DNA from: Corynebacterium casei LMG S-19264 | GTDB lineage: Bacteria; Actinomycetota; Actinomycetes; Mycobacteriales; Mycobacteriaceae | NCBI RefSeq assembly: GCF_000550785.1 | Contig: NZ_CP004350.1 | Span: 1,282,009-1,346,008, forward strand | Length of the DNA stretch: 64,000 nt | Reading direction: 5' to 3' | Shown: positions 15,551 through 24,373 of the stretch, piece after piece | Layout of the letters: the number at the start of each line of letters is the position of its first letter | How positions within the stretch are numbered: position 1 is the first letter of the stretch | The notes under the pieces: model-generated | Told to the model about the DNA's origin: nothing | Database searches by the model: none | Seen by the model: the letters and a program-made list of their open reading frames with translations, nothing else | Program-made: the position numbers and the translations under genes

Positions 15551-17101
15551 ATGGCGCTGGAGTCTTGTAAGACCATAGCTTTGGAAGGCGTCATCGCGCA
15601 CATAGTCGACATTGAGGCAAATATCGGCGCCGGTCTGCCCGGTATTCACGTGGTGGGGCGAACGGATACGGCCATTAGTGAATCCCGCCAGCGCATCAAG
15701 ACAGCCATCATCAACTCCAAGCTCGCATGGCCGAAGACCAAGATTGTGGTCTCTTTATCCCCGGCATCACTCCCCAAGTCCGGCTCGCACTTCGACCTGC
15801 CGCTTGCCGTGGCGATCCTGCTTGCTGGCATGAAAGCGCAAGATGAGCAATTGGCTGCCGATGGCTACGCCACCTGGGGCAACGAATCCTTCGCAGAGAA
15901 AACCGCCACCACACTTTTCCTCGGTGAGCTTGGTCTGGATGGCAGCATCCGTCCCGTCCCCGGAATCCTGTCCGCGATGGTGGCCGCGCAAAAACACGGC
16001 TATCACACCCTGGTCATTCCGCCCGGAAACGCAGGCGAAGCCCAACTGGTTGAAGACACCAGGGTGCTTGTAGCACACAACCTCCGGGAGGTCTTTGAAT
16101 GGCTGCGCGGTAACCGAAACCTCACAACTCCCGAGCAGATTCCGTCTGCACCGCGAAACCAAGTATTGGACTTCGCGGATATTGCCGGCCAGCATGAAGC
16201 GAAGTTTGCTGCTGAAGTAGCCGCCGCCGGGGGACATCACCTCATGATGATAGGCCCGCCAGGCTCAGGTAAATCCATGCTCGCCGCACGAATCCCCTCG
16301 ATTCTGCCAGAGCTAACCACTTCCCAGTCCATCGAATCAACTGCGATTCACTCCATTGCTGGCTCGGTGGGCAACGTGATTACTCACGCACCGTTTATCT
16401 CCCCGCATGCATCCATGTCACGGCCGGCACTTCTCGGCGGCGGTAGCGGCAACCCACGGCCCGGCGCGGTCAGTCTTGCACACAACGGTGTCCTCTTCTT
16501 GGATGAAGCCAGTGAAATCTCTCCAGCAGTCCTTGATGGTCTGCGCGCACCGCTTGAAGATGGCGAAGTCCGCCTTGCGCGAGCCCGGCGCGAGATCACC
16601 TATCCGGCGCGCTTCCAATTAGTTATGGCGGCAAACCCGTGCCGCTGTGCAGCTGAAGACCCATCGAAGTGCGTATGCCGCTCTACAGTCCGGCAGGACT
16701 ACTTGCGCAATATCTCGGGACCCTTGCGTGACCGCCTCGACATCGTGCTCGAGCTATCCAGCCAAGCAGCCATCATCCACACGGAAGACGAAGAATCCTC
16801 ACAGTCCATTGCTGATCGCGTCGCTGCAGCTCGTGACCGCGCTGCTTGTCGATGGAAATCCCATGGTCTCTCCGTCATTCACAACGCGGCAATGTCGTCT
16901 ACCTACCTGCGTCGACACTGCGCGGCGGATGAATCCGCGATGGCACTCGTCGGTGCTTATCTCGCCGAGGGCCAGCTGTCACAACGTGGAGTAGACCGCT
17001 GCCTAAAACTGGCGTGGACGCTCAGCGACCTGGATGGGGAAGACATCCCGGGCCTTGACCACATCGCTCGTGCGCTCAACCTTCGTGGGGAGGGATTCTA
17101 A
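15551..17101 (+). CDS. comM: ComM/YifB family Mg-chelatase-like AAA+ ATPase
   Basis: A 516-aa protein. An N-terminal Lon-protease-like ChlI domain (about 20-150, GLPGIHVVGRTDTAISESRQRI) is followed by an AAA+ domain with Walker A GPPGSGKSM, Walker B GVLFLDEASEI, sensor region and a Cys-rich insertion (NPCRCAAEDPSKCVC). A C-terminal Mg_chelatase_C segment (SQRGVDRCLKLAWTLSDLDG) completes it. In naturally competent bacteria ComM is a hexameric helicase promoting branch migration during transformation. The start abuts yraN and the stop abuts dprA, which fits a DNA-uptake or recombination operon, although corynebacterial natural competence is not established. Confidence 0.95.
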   Translation: MALESCKTIALEGVIAHIVDIEANIGAGLPGIHVVGRTDTAISESRQRIKTAIINSKLAWPKTKIVVSLSPASLPKSGSHFDLPLAVAILLAGMKAQDEQLAADGYATWGNESFAEKTATTLFLGELGLDGSIRPVPGILSAMVAAQKHGYHTLVIPPGNAGEAQLVEDTRVLVAHNLREVFEWLRGNRNLTTPEQIPSAPRNQVLDFADIAGQHEAKFAAEVAAAGGHHLMMIGPPGSGKSMLAARIPSILPELTTSQSIESTAIHSIAGSVGNVITHAPFISPHASMSRPALLGGGSGNPRPGAVSLAHNGVLFLDEASEISPAVLDGLRAPLEDGEVRLARARREITYPARFQLVMAANPCRCAAEDPSKCVCRSTVRQDYLRNISGPLRDRLDIVLELSSQAAIIHTEDEESSQSIADRVAAARDRAACRWKSHGLSVIHNAAMSSTYLRRHCAADESAMALVGAYLAEGQLSQRGVDRCLKLAWTLSDLDGEDIPGLDHIARALNLRGEGF

Positions 17102-18265
17102 GTGTTCTACAATGACACCCCCGAACAAGCGTGGGTCTATATCAACCGCGTTGTGGAACCACCATCACGAACCTTGGGCAAGCTCCTTGCTGAGCATCCA
17201 GTGGAGAAAGTCGCCCATGGCATTTATCACCAAGAATCCTGGATTGGAAACCTTCTTAGTGAGTCCGCTGCCCGCCGGGACTGGCTGCGGCAAAAAGAAG
17301 ACCTAGAGACCATCGAACGCGTCGGCGCGCGTTTAATCACTCCAGACAATGCAGAGTGGCCCGACTTCAATAGCGCGTTTCGTTTCTACGGCAACCTCGA
17401 GGCACCCACCAACTTTGATAGGGAAGCCATCCCACCTTCGTGCCTGTGGGTACGGGGAAGACCACTGAAGGAAACTGTTGCCCAGTCAGTCGCCGTTGTC
17501 GGCACACGCGCGATTACCCCATACGGCACCCAAGCAACCCGCAAAGTCGTCGCAGACCTTGCTAAACACCAATGGACAATCGTTTCCGGCGGCGCACTGG
17601 GCGTCGATACCGTTGCGCATTCCGCAGCACTAGAGATGCAGACCCCAACCGTAGCCGTTGCCGCCTGCGGTATTGACTATGACTATCCAGCACGTAACGC
17701 GCCTTTGTTCCACCGCATCGCGCAAACCGGAAGCATCGTCAGCGAATTCGCGCCGGGCACCACCCCGCAACGCCACCGCTTCCTATCACGCAACCGTCTC
17801 GTCGCTGCCATGACTGCTGGCACCGTCGTGGTGGAAGCCGCCTACCGCTCCGGCGCCTTGAACACCCTTAACTGGGCAGAAGCCTTGGGCAAAGTCACCA
17901 TGGCTGTGCCCGGACCGATAACCACCACTGGCTCTTTAGGCTGTCACCAACGCATTCAAGAAGGGCGCGCGCAACTTGTTGCCAGCGGCGAAGAGATCCG
18001 TGAACTCATCGGCCGCATAGGGGACGCGGATGCCGGCGCACAATACGAACTCGAATTTGCTGCAAGCCCCGTGCAGTCACTGTCGCGTAATGAGCTCAAA
18101 GTCTATGACGCAGTGCCCCTGCACGAGGGCCACACTGCCGAAGACATCGCACGCGATGCCGGGATGCGCATCCCTTTGGTAGTTCACCTGCTTGTTGTGC
18201 TGGAGAAGATCACACTCATTCGAAGGGAAGGCAAAACATGGATTAAACTCCATTCACATGAGTAA
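17102..18265 (+). CDS. dprA: DNA-processing protein DprA (Smf)
   Basis: A 387-aa DprA: N-terminal helical region, then the Rossmann-like core (about 130-300) with SVAVVGTRAITPYGTQATRK, WTIVSGGALGVDTVAHSAAL, SEFAPGTTPQRHRFLSRNR and GTVVVEAAYRSGALNTLNWA. A C-terminal winged-helix-like segment (LSRNELKVYDAVPLHEGHTA) follows. DprA binds incoming single-stranded DNA and loads RecA. The GTG start follows comM without a gap. The last codons overlap the xerC ATG by 8 nt. Confidence 0.95.
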   Translation: MFYNDTPEQAWVYINRVVEPPSRTLGKLLAEHPVEKVAHGIYHQESWIGNLLSESAARRDWLRQKEDLETIERVGARLITPDNAEWPDFNSAFRFYGNLEAPTNFDREAIPPSCLWVRGRPLKETVAQSVAVVGTRAITPYGTQATRKVVADLAKHQWTIVSGGALGVDTVAHSAALEMQTPTVAVAACGIDYDYPARNAPLFHRIAQTGSIVSEFAPGTTPQRHRFLSRNRLVAAMTAGTVVVEAAYRSGALNTLNWAEALGKVTMAVPGPITTTGSLGCHQRIQEGRAQLVASGEEIRELIGRIGDADAGAQYELEFAASPVQSLSRNELKVYDAVPLHEGHTAEDIARDAGMRIPLVVHLLVVLEKITLIRREGKTWIKLHSHE

Positions 18266-19118
18266 CACCCAAATGGTTGAAGCCATCGAGGACTTCGCCG
18301 AGCACCAACGCCTGGTACTCGGCAGGTCTGAGGCGACCATCAAGGGATATAAATCTGATCTGCTTGACCTAGCGAACAAGACTGAGAGCTTTAAAACCTT
18401 CACCCTTGCCCGTCTGCGCAGCTGGTTGGCTGCGGCAGTATCGGAAGGCAAAGCGCGCTCCACCCTCGCGCGCCGCACCGCGGCAGCAAAGGCCTTTTCC
18501 AAATGGGCCGTCAAGCAGGGATACCTCGACACCGACGAAGCAGCCAAGCTGTCCACGCCCAAAGTGCCCAAACACTTGCCTAAGGTGCTCAACGAAAAAG
18601 AAGCAAGCACCGCGATGGAAAACGCGAAATCCCCCGACGAGCTTCACTTCCTACGTGACTCCGCCATGCTCGAGCTGCTCTACGCCACAGGCATGCGCGT
18701 CTCCGAGCTCACAGGCATTGATCTAGGCGACATCGACTCCACACGCAACACCATCCGCGTGCTTGGTAAAGGCAATAAAGAAAGAATCGTCCCTTTTGGC
18801 GATGCCGCCAACACCGCGCTGTCCAAGTGGCTCGCGCGCCGGGCTGAGATGGCAAAAGACACCAATGCACTATTCGTCGGCACGCGCGGCGGGCGCATCG
18901 ACCAGCGCCAAGTGCGTCGCGTTGTTGAAGCTGCAAGCCAAGTCTCACCGCACGCGCTGCGGCACTCCGCAGCAACCCACATGCTCGAAGGTGGGGCAGA
19001 CCTCCGCGTTGTCCAAGAATTACTCGGGCACTCCTCGCTGCAAACCACACAGGTGTACACACACGTGACTTCAGAACGGCTAAAGAAAGTCTTTAACCAG
19101 GCCCATCCACGGGCTTAA
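18258..19118 (+). CDS. xerC: Tyrosine recombinase XerC
   Basis: Site-specific recombinase (286 aa) that resolves chromosome dimers at dif together with XerD. An N-terminal SAM-like core-binding domain (AIEDFAEHQRLVLGRSEATI) precedes the catalytic domain with Arg in ATGMRVSELTG, Lys in LGKGNKERIVPF, HALRHSAATHML (His-x-x-Arg), LLGHSSLQTTQVY with the second His, and the nucleophilic Tyr in VYTHV. I chose the ATG at 18258 (MSNTQMVEA), overlapping dprA by 8 nt. The 3' end overlaps the convergent M23 gene by 26 nt. XerD is not in this window. Confidence 0.94.
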   Translation: MSNTQMVEAIEDFAEHQRLVLGRSEATIKGYKSDLLDLANKTESFKTFTLARLRSWLAAAVSEGKARSTLARRTAAAKAFSKWAVKQGYLDTDEAAKLSTPKVPKHLPKVLNEKEASTAMENAKSPDELHFLRDSAMLELLYATGMRVSELTGIDLGDIDSTRNTIRVLGKGNKERIVPFGDAANTALSKWLARRAEMAKDTNALFVGTRGGRIDQRQVRRVVEAASQVSPHALRHSAATHMLEGGADLRVVQELLGHSSLQTTQVYTHVTSERLKKVFNQAHPRA

Positions 19119-19545
19119 GACGGATAGTAGGTGTCAGCAGCGATAGGGGATTGATGTATTGGTCTTCGCCAGTGCGCGCACCCCAGTGCAGCCCGGGGTA
19201 GCCGTCAAAAGGATGCCCTAGCTTGCCGATGACCTCCCCTTCCCTCACCACATCACCCTGACTAACCCAGGCGTGTACTGGCTGATAGGTGGTGCGAATC
19301 TCACCGTGCTGAATTGAAACCGTCGGGGTGCCCGCAACCACGCCGGTGAAAGCGACAGTGCCATCGCCTGCAGCAAGAACGGAGTCACCAATGTCTAACC
19401 GGAGATCCACGCCGCGGTGCCCAGCAAGCCAGTTCTGTGCGGGTGGGTCATAGGCGCGTAGCACTGAAGTCGCATAGGAATCGCCCGTGGTGGGATCCAC
19501 CCACGCGAGCAGAAAAGGAACAATTAAAAGCCATCGATTTTTCAT
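19093..19545 (-). CDS. M23 family peptidase-like secreted protein
   Basis: A 150-aa small exported LytM-domain protein. It has a short N-terminal hydrophobic segment (WLLIVPFLLAWV) acting as signal or anchor, then a domain with HRGVDLRLDIGDSVLAAGDG (Zn-ligand His and Asp), IRTTYQPVHAWVSQGDVVRE, GKLGHPFDGYPGLHWGAR (Zn-ligand His) and NPLSLL. M23 enzymes cleave peptidoglycan cross-bridges or activate amidases. The first His of the usual HxH motif is Gly here (GLHWG), so activity is uncertain. This C-terminal form is found in several actinobacterial homologues. It lies convergent to xerC, upstream of the rpsB region. Confidence 0.88.
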   Translation of the reverse strand: MKNRWLLIVPFLLAWVDPTTGDSYATSVLRAYDPPAQNWLAGHRGVDLRLDIGDSVLAAGDGTVAFTGVVAGTPTVSIQHGEIRTTYQPVHAWVSQGDVVREGEVIGKLGHPFDGYPGLHWGARTGEDQYINPLSLLTPTIRLKPVDGPG

Positions 19546-19552
19546 AGCTTTG

Positions 19553-19558
19553 AGTCTG
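19553..19558 (-). promoter_or_regulatory. Weak -10 box of the M23 gene
   Basis: CAGACT on the minus strand lies 7 nt before the ATG at 19545. It misses the first T of TAnnnT but has the spacing seen at the other leaderless starts. Confidence 0.35.
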
Positions 19559-19609
19559 GCGTTACTCCTCGATAAACTGCCAGGAGAGCATCGGAAAGCA
19601 TTGCGAAAC

Positions 19610-19660
19610 TGTGGATAACTTGACGTGGTTGTTTATGTCTCAACAAAAAATTGTGGACAA
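19610..19660. promoter_or_regulatory. DnaA-box cluster upstream of the rpsB promoter
   Basis: TGTGGATAA at 19610-19618 is a perfect DnaA box on the minus strand. TGTGGACAA at 19652-19660 is a one-mismatch box in the same orientation. Both lie just upstream of the likely rpsB -35 (19674). Confidence 0.5.
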
Positions 19661-19673
19661 CCAGCCGGCCGGT

Positions 19674-19702
19674 TTGATAACTGGGGTAGTTCTGTCTAAA
19701 CT
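19674..19702 (+). promoter_or_regulatory. Promoter of rpsB
   Basis: TTGATA (19674-19679) and TAAACT (19697-19702) are separated by 17 nt, the best -35/-10 pair in the region. The transcript would have about a 150-nt leader. It contains a perfect hairpin CTTCGC-GCG-GCGAAG (19733-19747), possibly an S2 control element. The remainder of the 19546-19860 gap shows nothing else. Confidence 0.55.
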
Positions 19703-19860
19703 CGACCCTGCAGTGTGTCACATGCACGCTGACTTCGCGCGGCGAAGACAACTCATCGACGAGGTCCCTTCACGGGTGTTGATTGAGATAGCTTCGCAGC
19801 CAGGGTGCGGCAAAACCGCACAATAACTAGTACAAAACCGAAACTGAAAGCGAGCGAAAC

Positions 19861-20658
19861 ATGGCAGTTGTAACCATGCGCGAGCTCCTCGACGCTGGTG
19901 TGCACTTTGGCCACCAGACCCGTCGCTGGAACCCAAAAATGCGTCGTCACATCTTCACCGATCGTAACGGCATCTACATCATTGACTTGCAGCAGACCCT
20001 GACCTACATTGATGAAGCATTCGAGTTCGTCAAGGAAACCGTTGCTCACGGTGGCACCGTCTTGTTCGTCGGCACCAAGAAGCAGGCTCAGGAAGCAGTT
20101 GCTGAAGAAGCAGCTCGCGTTGACATGCCTTACGTCAACCACCGTTGGTTGGGCGGCATGCTCACCAACTTCCAGACTGTTTCCAAGCGTCTGAAGCGTA
20201 TGAAGGAACTTCAGGCAATGGATCAGGCTGAGGACGGCTACAAGGGCCGCACCAAGAAGGAAGTTCTCATGCTGACCCGTGAGCGCACCAAGCTGGAGCG
20301 CGTTCTCGGTGGTATCGCTGAGATGTCCAAGGCTCCATCTGCACTGTGGATTGTTGACACCAACAAGGAGCACATTGCAGTAGCTGAGGCTCACAAGCTG
20401 AACATCCCAGTCGTTGCTATCCTGGACACCAACTGTGATCCAGATGTCGTCGACTTCCCAATTCCAGGTAACGATGACGCAATCCGTGCAACCAAGTTGC
20501 TGACCGGCATCATTGCTACCGCTGTTGAAGAGGGCAAGAAGTCCCGCGAAGAGCGTCAGTTGGCAGCAGCTAAGGATGCTGCTGGCGACACCGCTGAGAA
20601 GGACGAGCGCGATGCAGCTGAGGCTGCGGCAGCGTCCGACCCAGCATCAGCTGAATAA
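19861..20658 (+). CDS. rpsB: 30S ribosomal protein S2
   Basis: S2 (265 aa) joins the 30S late and recruits S1-type functions. Signatures: [20 protein letters not shown] at the start, [20 protein letters not shown], then [15 protein letters not shown], and [11 protein letters not shown] with [12 protein letters not shown] charged Ala/Glu/Lys C-terminal tail extends beyond the core. The ribosome-binding site is weak (GAAAGCGAGCG). It heads the rpsB-tsf-pyrH-frr-cdsA block conserved in bacteria, but strong terminators separate rpsB, tsf and pyrH here. Confidence 0.98.
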   Translation: MAVVTMRELLDAGVHFGHQTRRWNPKMRRHIFTDRNGIYIIDLQQTLTYIDEAFEFVKETVAHGGTVLFVGTKKQAQEAVAEEAARVDMPYVNHRWLGGMLTNFQTVSKRLKRMKELQAMDQAEDGYKGRTKKEVLMLTRERTKLERVLGGIAEMSKAPSALWIVDTNKEHIAVAEAHKLNIPVVAILDTNCDPDVVDFPIPGNDDAIRATKLLTGIIATAVEEGKKSREERQLAAAKDAAGDTAEKDERDAAEAAAASDPASAE

Positions 20659-20671
20659 GCTTATGTGACTT

Positions 20672-20708
20672 GCCCCCGTGCCGAGTACGGTGACGGGGGC
20701 TTGTTGTT
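20672..20708 (+). terminator. rpsB terminator
   Basis: GCCCCCGT pairs with ACGGGGGC around an inner CCG/CGG helix and is followed by TTGTTGTT. Confidence 0.85.
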
Positions 20709-20790
20709 GACATAGCCGACGGTTAAGTAAAAGATCGGCTACGCTATTTTCTGAACATTGTTTGATTAAACAAGGAGGATCGCCCACACT

Positions 20791-21603
20791 ATGGCGAACT
20801 ACACTGCTGCTGACGTAAAGGCACTGCGCGAGGCTACCGGCTCCGGCATGCTGGACTGCAAGAAGGCTCTGGAAGAAGCAGGCGGCGACTACGACAAGGC
20901 CGTCGAGATTCTGCGCATCAAGGGCGCAAAGTCTGTTTCCAAGCGTGCTGACCGCGAAGCAACCGAAGGCCTCATCGCCGTTTCCGGTAACACCATGGTT
21001 GAGATCAACTGTGAGACCGACTTCGTTGCTAAGAACGCTGACTTCCGCACTTTCGCTGACAAGATTGTTGAAGCAGCTGGCGCTGCTAAGGCAAACTCCG
21101 CAGAAGAGCTCAACGCAGTTCAGATTGATGGCAAGGACGTTGCCACTCTGATCGACGAAGAGTCCGCAAAGATCGGTGAGAAGCTGCAGGCACGCCGCGC
21201 AGTCACCGTTGAAGGCGACAATGTTGCGGTTTACCTGCACCAGCGTTCCGCTGACCTGCCACCAGCAGTTGGCGTTCTGGTTTCCTACGAAGGCGACGCA
21301 GAAGCAGCTCGTGCAGTTGCAATGCAGGTTGCTGCGATGAAGGCAGAGTACCTGACCCGTGAAGAGGTCCCAGCTGAGATCGTGGAGAAGGAGCGCGAAA
21401 TCGCTGAGGCTACCACCCGCGAAGAGGGCAAGCCAGAAGCTGCACTGCCTAAGATCGTAGAAGGCCGTCTGAACGGTTTCTACAAGTCCATCGTTCTTCT
21501 GGACCAGGCTTCCCTGTCTGACTCCAAGAAGACCGTTAAGCAGGTTGCTGAGGAAGCTGGCACCACCATCACCGGCTTCCAGCGCTACGAGGTTGGCGCT
21601 TAA
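20791..21603 (+). CDS. tsf: Elongation factor Ts
   Basis: Nucleotide exchange factor for EF-Tu (270 aa). The UBA-like N-terminus [28 protein letters not shown] and the core motif [13 protein letters not shown] are diagnostic. The C-terminal subdomain carries [19 protein letters not shown] strong Shine-Dalgarno (AAGGAGGA, 20771-20778) precedes the ATG. It lies between the rpsB and tsf terminators, so it is probably transcribed as a single-gene unit plus read-through from rpsB. Confidence 0.98.
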   Translation: MANYTAADVKALREATGSGMLDCKKALEEAGGDYDKAVEILRIKGAKSVSKRADREATEGLIAVSGNTMVEINCETDFVAKNADFRTFADKIVEAAGAAKANSAEELNAVQIDGKDVATLIDEESAKIGEKLQARRAVTVEGDNVAVYLHQRSADLPPAVGVLVSYEGDAEAARAVAMQVAAMKAEYLTREEVPAEIVEKEREIAEATTREEGKPEAALPKIVEGRLNGFYKSIVLLDQASLSDSKKTVKQVAEEAGTTITGFQRYEVGA

Positions 21604-21629
21604 GAAATAATCACACCTGTGATCCCATG

Positions 21630-21660
21630 AACCCGGCCAGATGCCTGGCCGGGTTTTTGT
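21630..21660 (+). terminator. tsf terminator
   Basis: A perfect 11-bp stem AACCCGGCCAG/CTGGCCGGGTT with an ATGC loop is followed by TTTGT. Confidence 0.92.
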
Positions 21661-21713
21661 GTGCCTAATGTAAGATAGAACAGACTCGAAATCACCATCA
21701 AGGAGACTATCCC

Positions 21714-22439
21714 GTGACTACTGAAAGCCGTCGTACAGCCTATAAGCGCGTGATGTTAAAGCTAGGCGGTGAAATGTTCGGCGGCGGCCAAGTCGGCATT
21801 GACCCGGATGTTGTAGAAAACGTGGCACGTCAGATTGCAGAAGTTGCCCGTGCCGGCACTGAAGTTGCGGTAGTCATCGGCGGCGGCAACTTCTTCCGCG
21901 GCGCTGAGCTTTCCCAGCGCGGCATGGACCGTGCTCGCTCTGACTACATGGGCATGCTGGGCACCGTCATGAACTGCTTGGCTTTGCAGGACTTCCTCGG
22001 CCAGCTCGACGTTGACTGCCGTGTGCAGACTTCCATCAACATGGCGCAGGTCGCTGAGCCATACTTGCCGCTGCGTGCAGAGCGCCACTTGGAGAAGGGC
22101 CGCGTTGTCATCTTCGGTGCAGGCATGGGCATGCCATATTTCTCCACCGACACCACCGCTGCACAACGTGCGCTGGAAATCGGTTGTGAGGTGTTGTTCT
22201 TGGCTAAGGGCGTAGACGGTGTCTACTCCGATGACCCACGTTCCAACCCGGATGCGGAGCTTTATGATGAAATCACCCCACGTGAGGTCATCGAACGCGG
22301 CCTGAAGGTTGCAGACGCTACCGCATTCAGCCTGTGCATGGACAACAACATGCCAATCCTCGTGTTCAACCTTTTGACCGAAGGCAACATTGCCCGCGCC
22401 GTCAATGGTGAGCGTATCGGTACCTTGGTGCAGTCTTAG
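21714..22439 (+). CDS. pyrH: UMP kinase
   Basis: Hexameric bacterial UMP kinase of the amino-acid kinase fold, making UDP from UMP (241 aa). Motifs: [44 protein letters not shown], then [16 protein letters not shown] and [19 protein letters not shown], all standard. The start is GTG at 21714 after AAGGAG (21700-21705). frr follows after 39 nt with its own good ribosome-binding site, so the two are likely co-transcribed. Confidence 0.98.
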   Translation: MTTESRRTAYKRVMLKLGGEMFGGGQVGIDPDVVENVARQIAEVARAGTEVAVVIGGGNFFRGAELSQRGMDRARSDYMGMLGTVMNCLALQDFLGQLDVDCRVQTSINMAQVAEPYLPLRAERHLEKGRVVIFGAGMGMPYFSTDTTAAQRALEIGCEVLFLAKGVDGVYSDDPRSNPDAELYDEITPREVIERGLKVADATAFSLCMDNNMPILVFNLLTEGNIARAVNGERIGTLVQS

Positions 22440-22478
22440 TCTGCTACATTGAATTCGAATTAATAAGGAGATCACATC

Positions 22479-23036
22479 ATGATTGATGACATTCAGCTTG
22501 AGTCTGAAGAGCGCATGACCAACTCGGTTGAGCACACCCGTGAAGAGCTAGTGACCATCCGTACTGGCCGTGCGAACCCATCTATGTTTAATGGCGTTGT
22601 CGCTGAGTACTACGGTGTTCCAACGCCAATTACCCAGATGTCTTCCATCAGCGTGCCTGAGCCACGCATGCTGCTTATCAAGCCTTATGAGCAGTCCATG
22701 ATGGGCGAAATCGAAAACGCCATCCGCAACTCTGACTTGGGTGTTAACCCAACCAATGACGGTCAGGTTCTACGCGTCACCATTCCACAGCTGACCGAGG
22801 AGCGTCGCCGTGACCTAGTCAAGGTGGCTAAGTCTAAGGGCGAGGACGGCAAGATTGCTATCCGCAACGTTCGCCGCAAGGCTATGGAACAGCTGAAGAA
22901 GCTGCAGAAAGATGGCGACGCTGGCGAGGACGAGGTCGCAGCAGCTGAAAAGGAAATGGAAAAGACCACCCAAGGCTACATCGAGCAGATTGATAAGCTC
23001 GTTTCTAACAAAGAAGCGGAGCTCATGGAGGTCTAA
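22479..23036 (+). CDS. frr: Ribosome recycling factor
   Basis: RRF (185 aa) splits post-termination ribosomes with EF-G. Characteristic residues include [59 protein letters not shown] and [26 protein letters not shown] lies 9 nt upstream of the ATG. It sits between pyrH and cdsA as in many bacteria. Confidence 0.98.
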   Translation: MIDDIQLESEERMTNSVEHTREELVTIRTGRANPSMFNGVVAEYYGVPTPITQMSSISVPEPRMLLIKPYEQSMMGEIENAIRNSDLGVNPTNDGQVLRVTIPQLTEERRRDLVKVAKSKGEDGKIAIRNVRRKAMEQLKKLQKDGDAGEDEVAAAEKEMEKTTQGYIEQIDKLVSNKEAELMEV

Positions 23037-23109
23037 GCCCTTCCACAACTAGTTATACTCAGTGCCGCCGGGTGTGGGCGGCACTTTTCATATGGGACGA
23101 AAGGCGACA

Positions 23110-23952
23110 ATGAGAACTGTGCCAAAACCGAAAAATAGCGCCGGCCGTAATTTGCCGGTCGCTATCGGCGTTGGTGTTGGCTTGGGCGCACTGGTGGTTT
23201 TTGCGGTGTGGGCGGGTCAACTTGCGTGGTACATAGTTGTCGCCGTGGCGGTTGGGGTCGCCATGTGGGAAGTTCTCACTCGTCTGCGGGAGCATTCCTA
23301 CCATTTGCCGCGCACGTTGATGATCATCGGCGGGCAAGCAATGCTGTGGAGCTCCTGGCCTTTTGAAACCAACGGTCTCATCGCCGTGTATGTCGTTGCA
23401 GTGTTGGCATTGATGTTTGGTCGGCTGTTTCATAATGGGCGGCATCGTCCGCCAATCAACTATTTGCGCGACATGTCAGTGGGCATATTCGTCCTGACGT
23501 GGATTCCGATGTTCGGCTCATTTGCTGCGATGTTGTCCACCACCTCACAAGGTGGGGCATCGATCATCGTGTTTATGTTGTGCGTTGTCGCATCTGACAC
23601 CGGCGGTTATGTCGCTGGCGTGATGTTCGGTTCACATCCAATGGCGCCAGCGGTGAGCCCCAAGAAGTCTTGGGAAGGCTTCGTTGGCTCTATCATCTTC
23701 GGCATGGTCACCGGTGCGTTGAGCATTCACTTCCTGCTTGAGCGTGAAGCCTGGGTTGGCGCAGTCATGGGCCTTGGCCTAGTGGTGTGCGCATCCCTGG
23801 GAGACCTCGTGGAGTCTCAGTTCAAGCGGGAACTAGGCATCAAAGATATGTCCAATATTCTGCCGGGCCACGGCGGCCTGATGGACCGCCTGGATGGCAT
23901 GTTGCCGGCGGCCATGGTCACGTGGGTGGCTATTTCTTTCCTAGGTGTTTAA
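23110..23952 (+). CDS. cdsA: Phosphatidate cytidylyltransferase (CDP-diacylglycerol synthase)
   Basis: Integral membrane enzyme making CDP-diacylglycerol from phosphatidate and CTP, the precursor of phosphatidylinositol, cardiolipin and related lipids. About eight membrane helices are visible. The C-terminal CdsA signature is present: SPKKSWEGFVGS, then GDLVESQFKRELGIKDMSNI, LPGHGGLMDRLDGMLPA. I start at the ATG 23110 (280 aa), which has AAAGG 5 nt upstream; a longer frame from 23062 would add an atypical Gly-rich stretch. The 3' end overlaps the convergent LapA-like gene by 23 nt. Confidence 0.94.
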   Translation: MRTVPKPKNSAGRNLPVAIGVGVGLGALVVFAVWAGQLAWYIVVAVAVGVAMWEVLTRLREHSYHLPRTLMIIGGQAMLWSSWPFETNGLIAVYVVAVLALMFGRLFHNGRHRPPINYLRDMSVGIFVLTWIPMFGSFAAMLSTTSQGGASIIVFMLCVVASDTGGYVAGVMFGSHPMAPAVSPKKSWEGFVGSIIFGMVTGALSIHFLLEREAWVGAVMGLGLVVCASLGDLVESQFKRELGIKDMSNILPGHGGLMDRLDGMLPAAMVTWVAISFLGV

Positions 23953-24292
23953 TCTGGCGGCGCAGCTCCAGCATGCGCCAGCCGCCAATCAGTGCCATAA
24001 CTAGTGCACCGCCGATGGCAAACAGCAAGAACGCAATACCTGCTGGGAATTCACCAGACCATGCGAAAATATTGAGCTCCACAGACTGCTGATTCTGCAG
24101 GATGAAAACAATCAAGAGAATCAGCAAGATTGCGCCGATGATCAGAGCAATCCATGTTGATGCAGCCAATGAGCCCTTAACTTTCGGCTTCTCGGGGGAG
24201 GCTGCAACTGGCTGTTCGGTCGGGTGCACATCGGCATGCTCGACTTCGGTGGATGTGTATTCGAATTCTTCAGATGGGTTTGGTGTAGTCAT
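23930..24292 (-). CDS. LapA-like (DUF1049) two-helix membrane protein
   Basis: About 120 aa from the ATG at 24292. An acidic disordered N-terminal half (NPSEEFEYTSTEVEHADVHP) is followed by two membrane helices (TWIALIIGAILLILLIVFIL and AGIAFLLFAIGGALVMALIG) joined by the LQNQQSVELNIFAW segment. The LQN...V.....W hairpin with a basic C-terminus (LRRQIKHLGKK) is the lipopolysaccharide-assembly-protein-A domain signature; in Gram-positives its role is unknown. Longer starts up to 24391 exist but overlap the rlmN promoter region. It is divergent from rlmN and convergent with cdsA. Confidence 0.8.
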   Translation of the reverse strand: MTTPNPSEEFEYTSTEVEHADVHPTEQPVAASPEKPKVKGSLAASTWIALIIGAILLILLIVFILQNQQSVELNIFAWSGEFPAGIAFLLFAIGGALVMALIGGWRMLELRRQIKHLGKK

Positions 24293-24373
24293 AACCATCA
24301 TTAAATCTGGTTTAAACGGTTTTGCCCACTTAACCCGCCCGGAATTGGGAAAAATAGGCCAAATCATGCGAAG

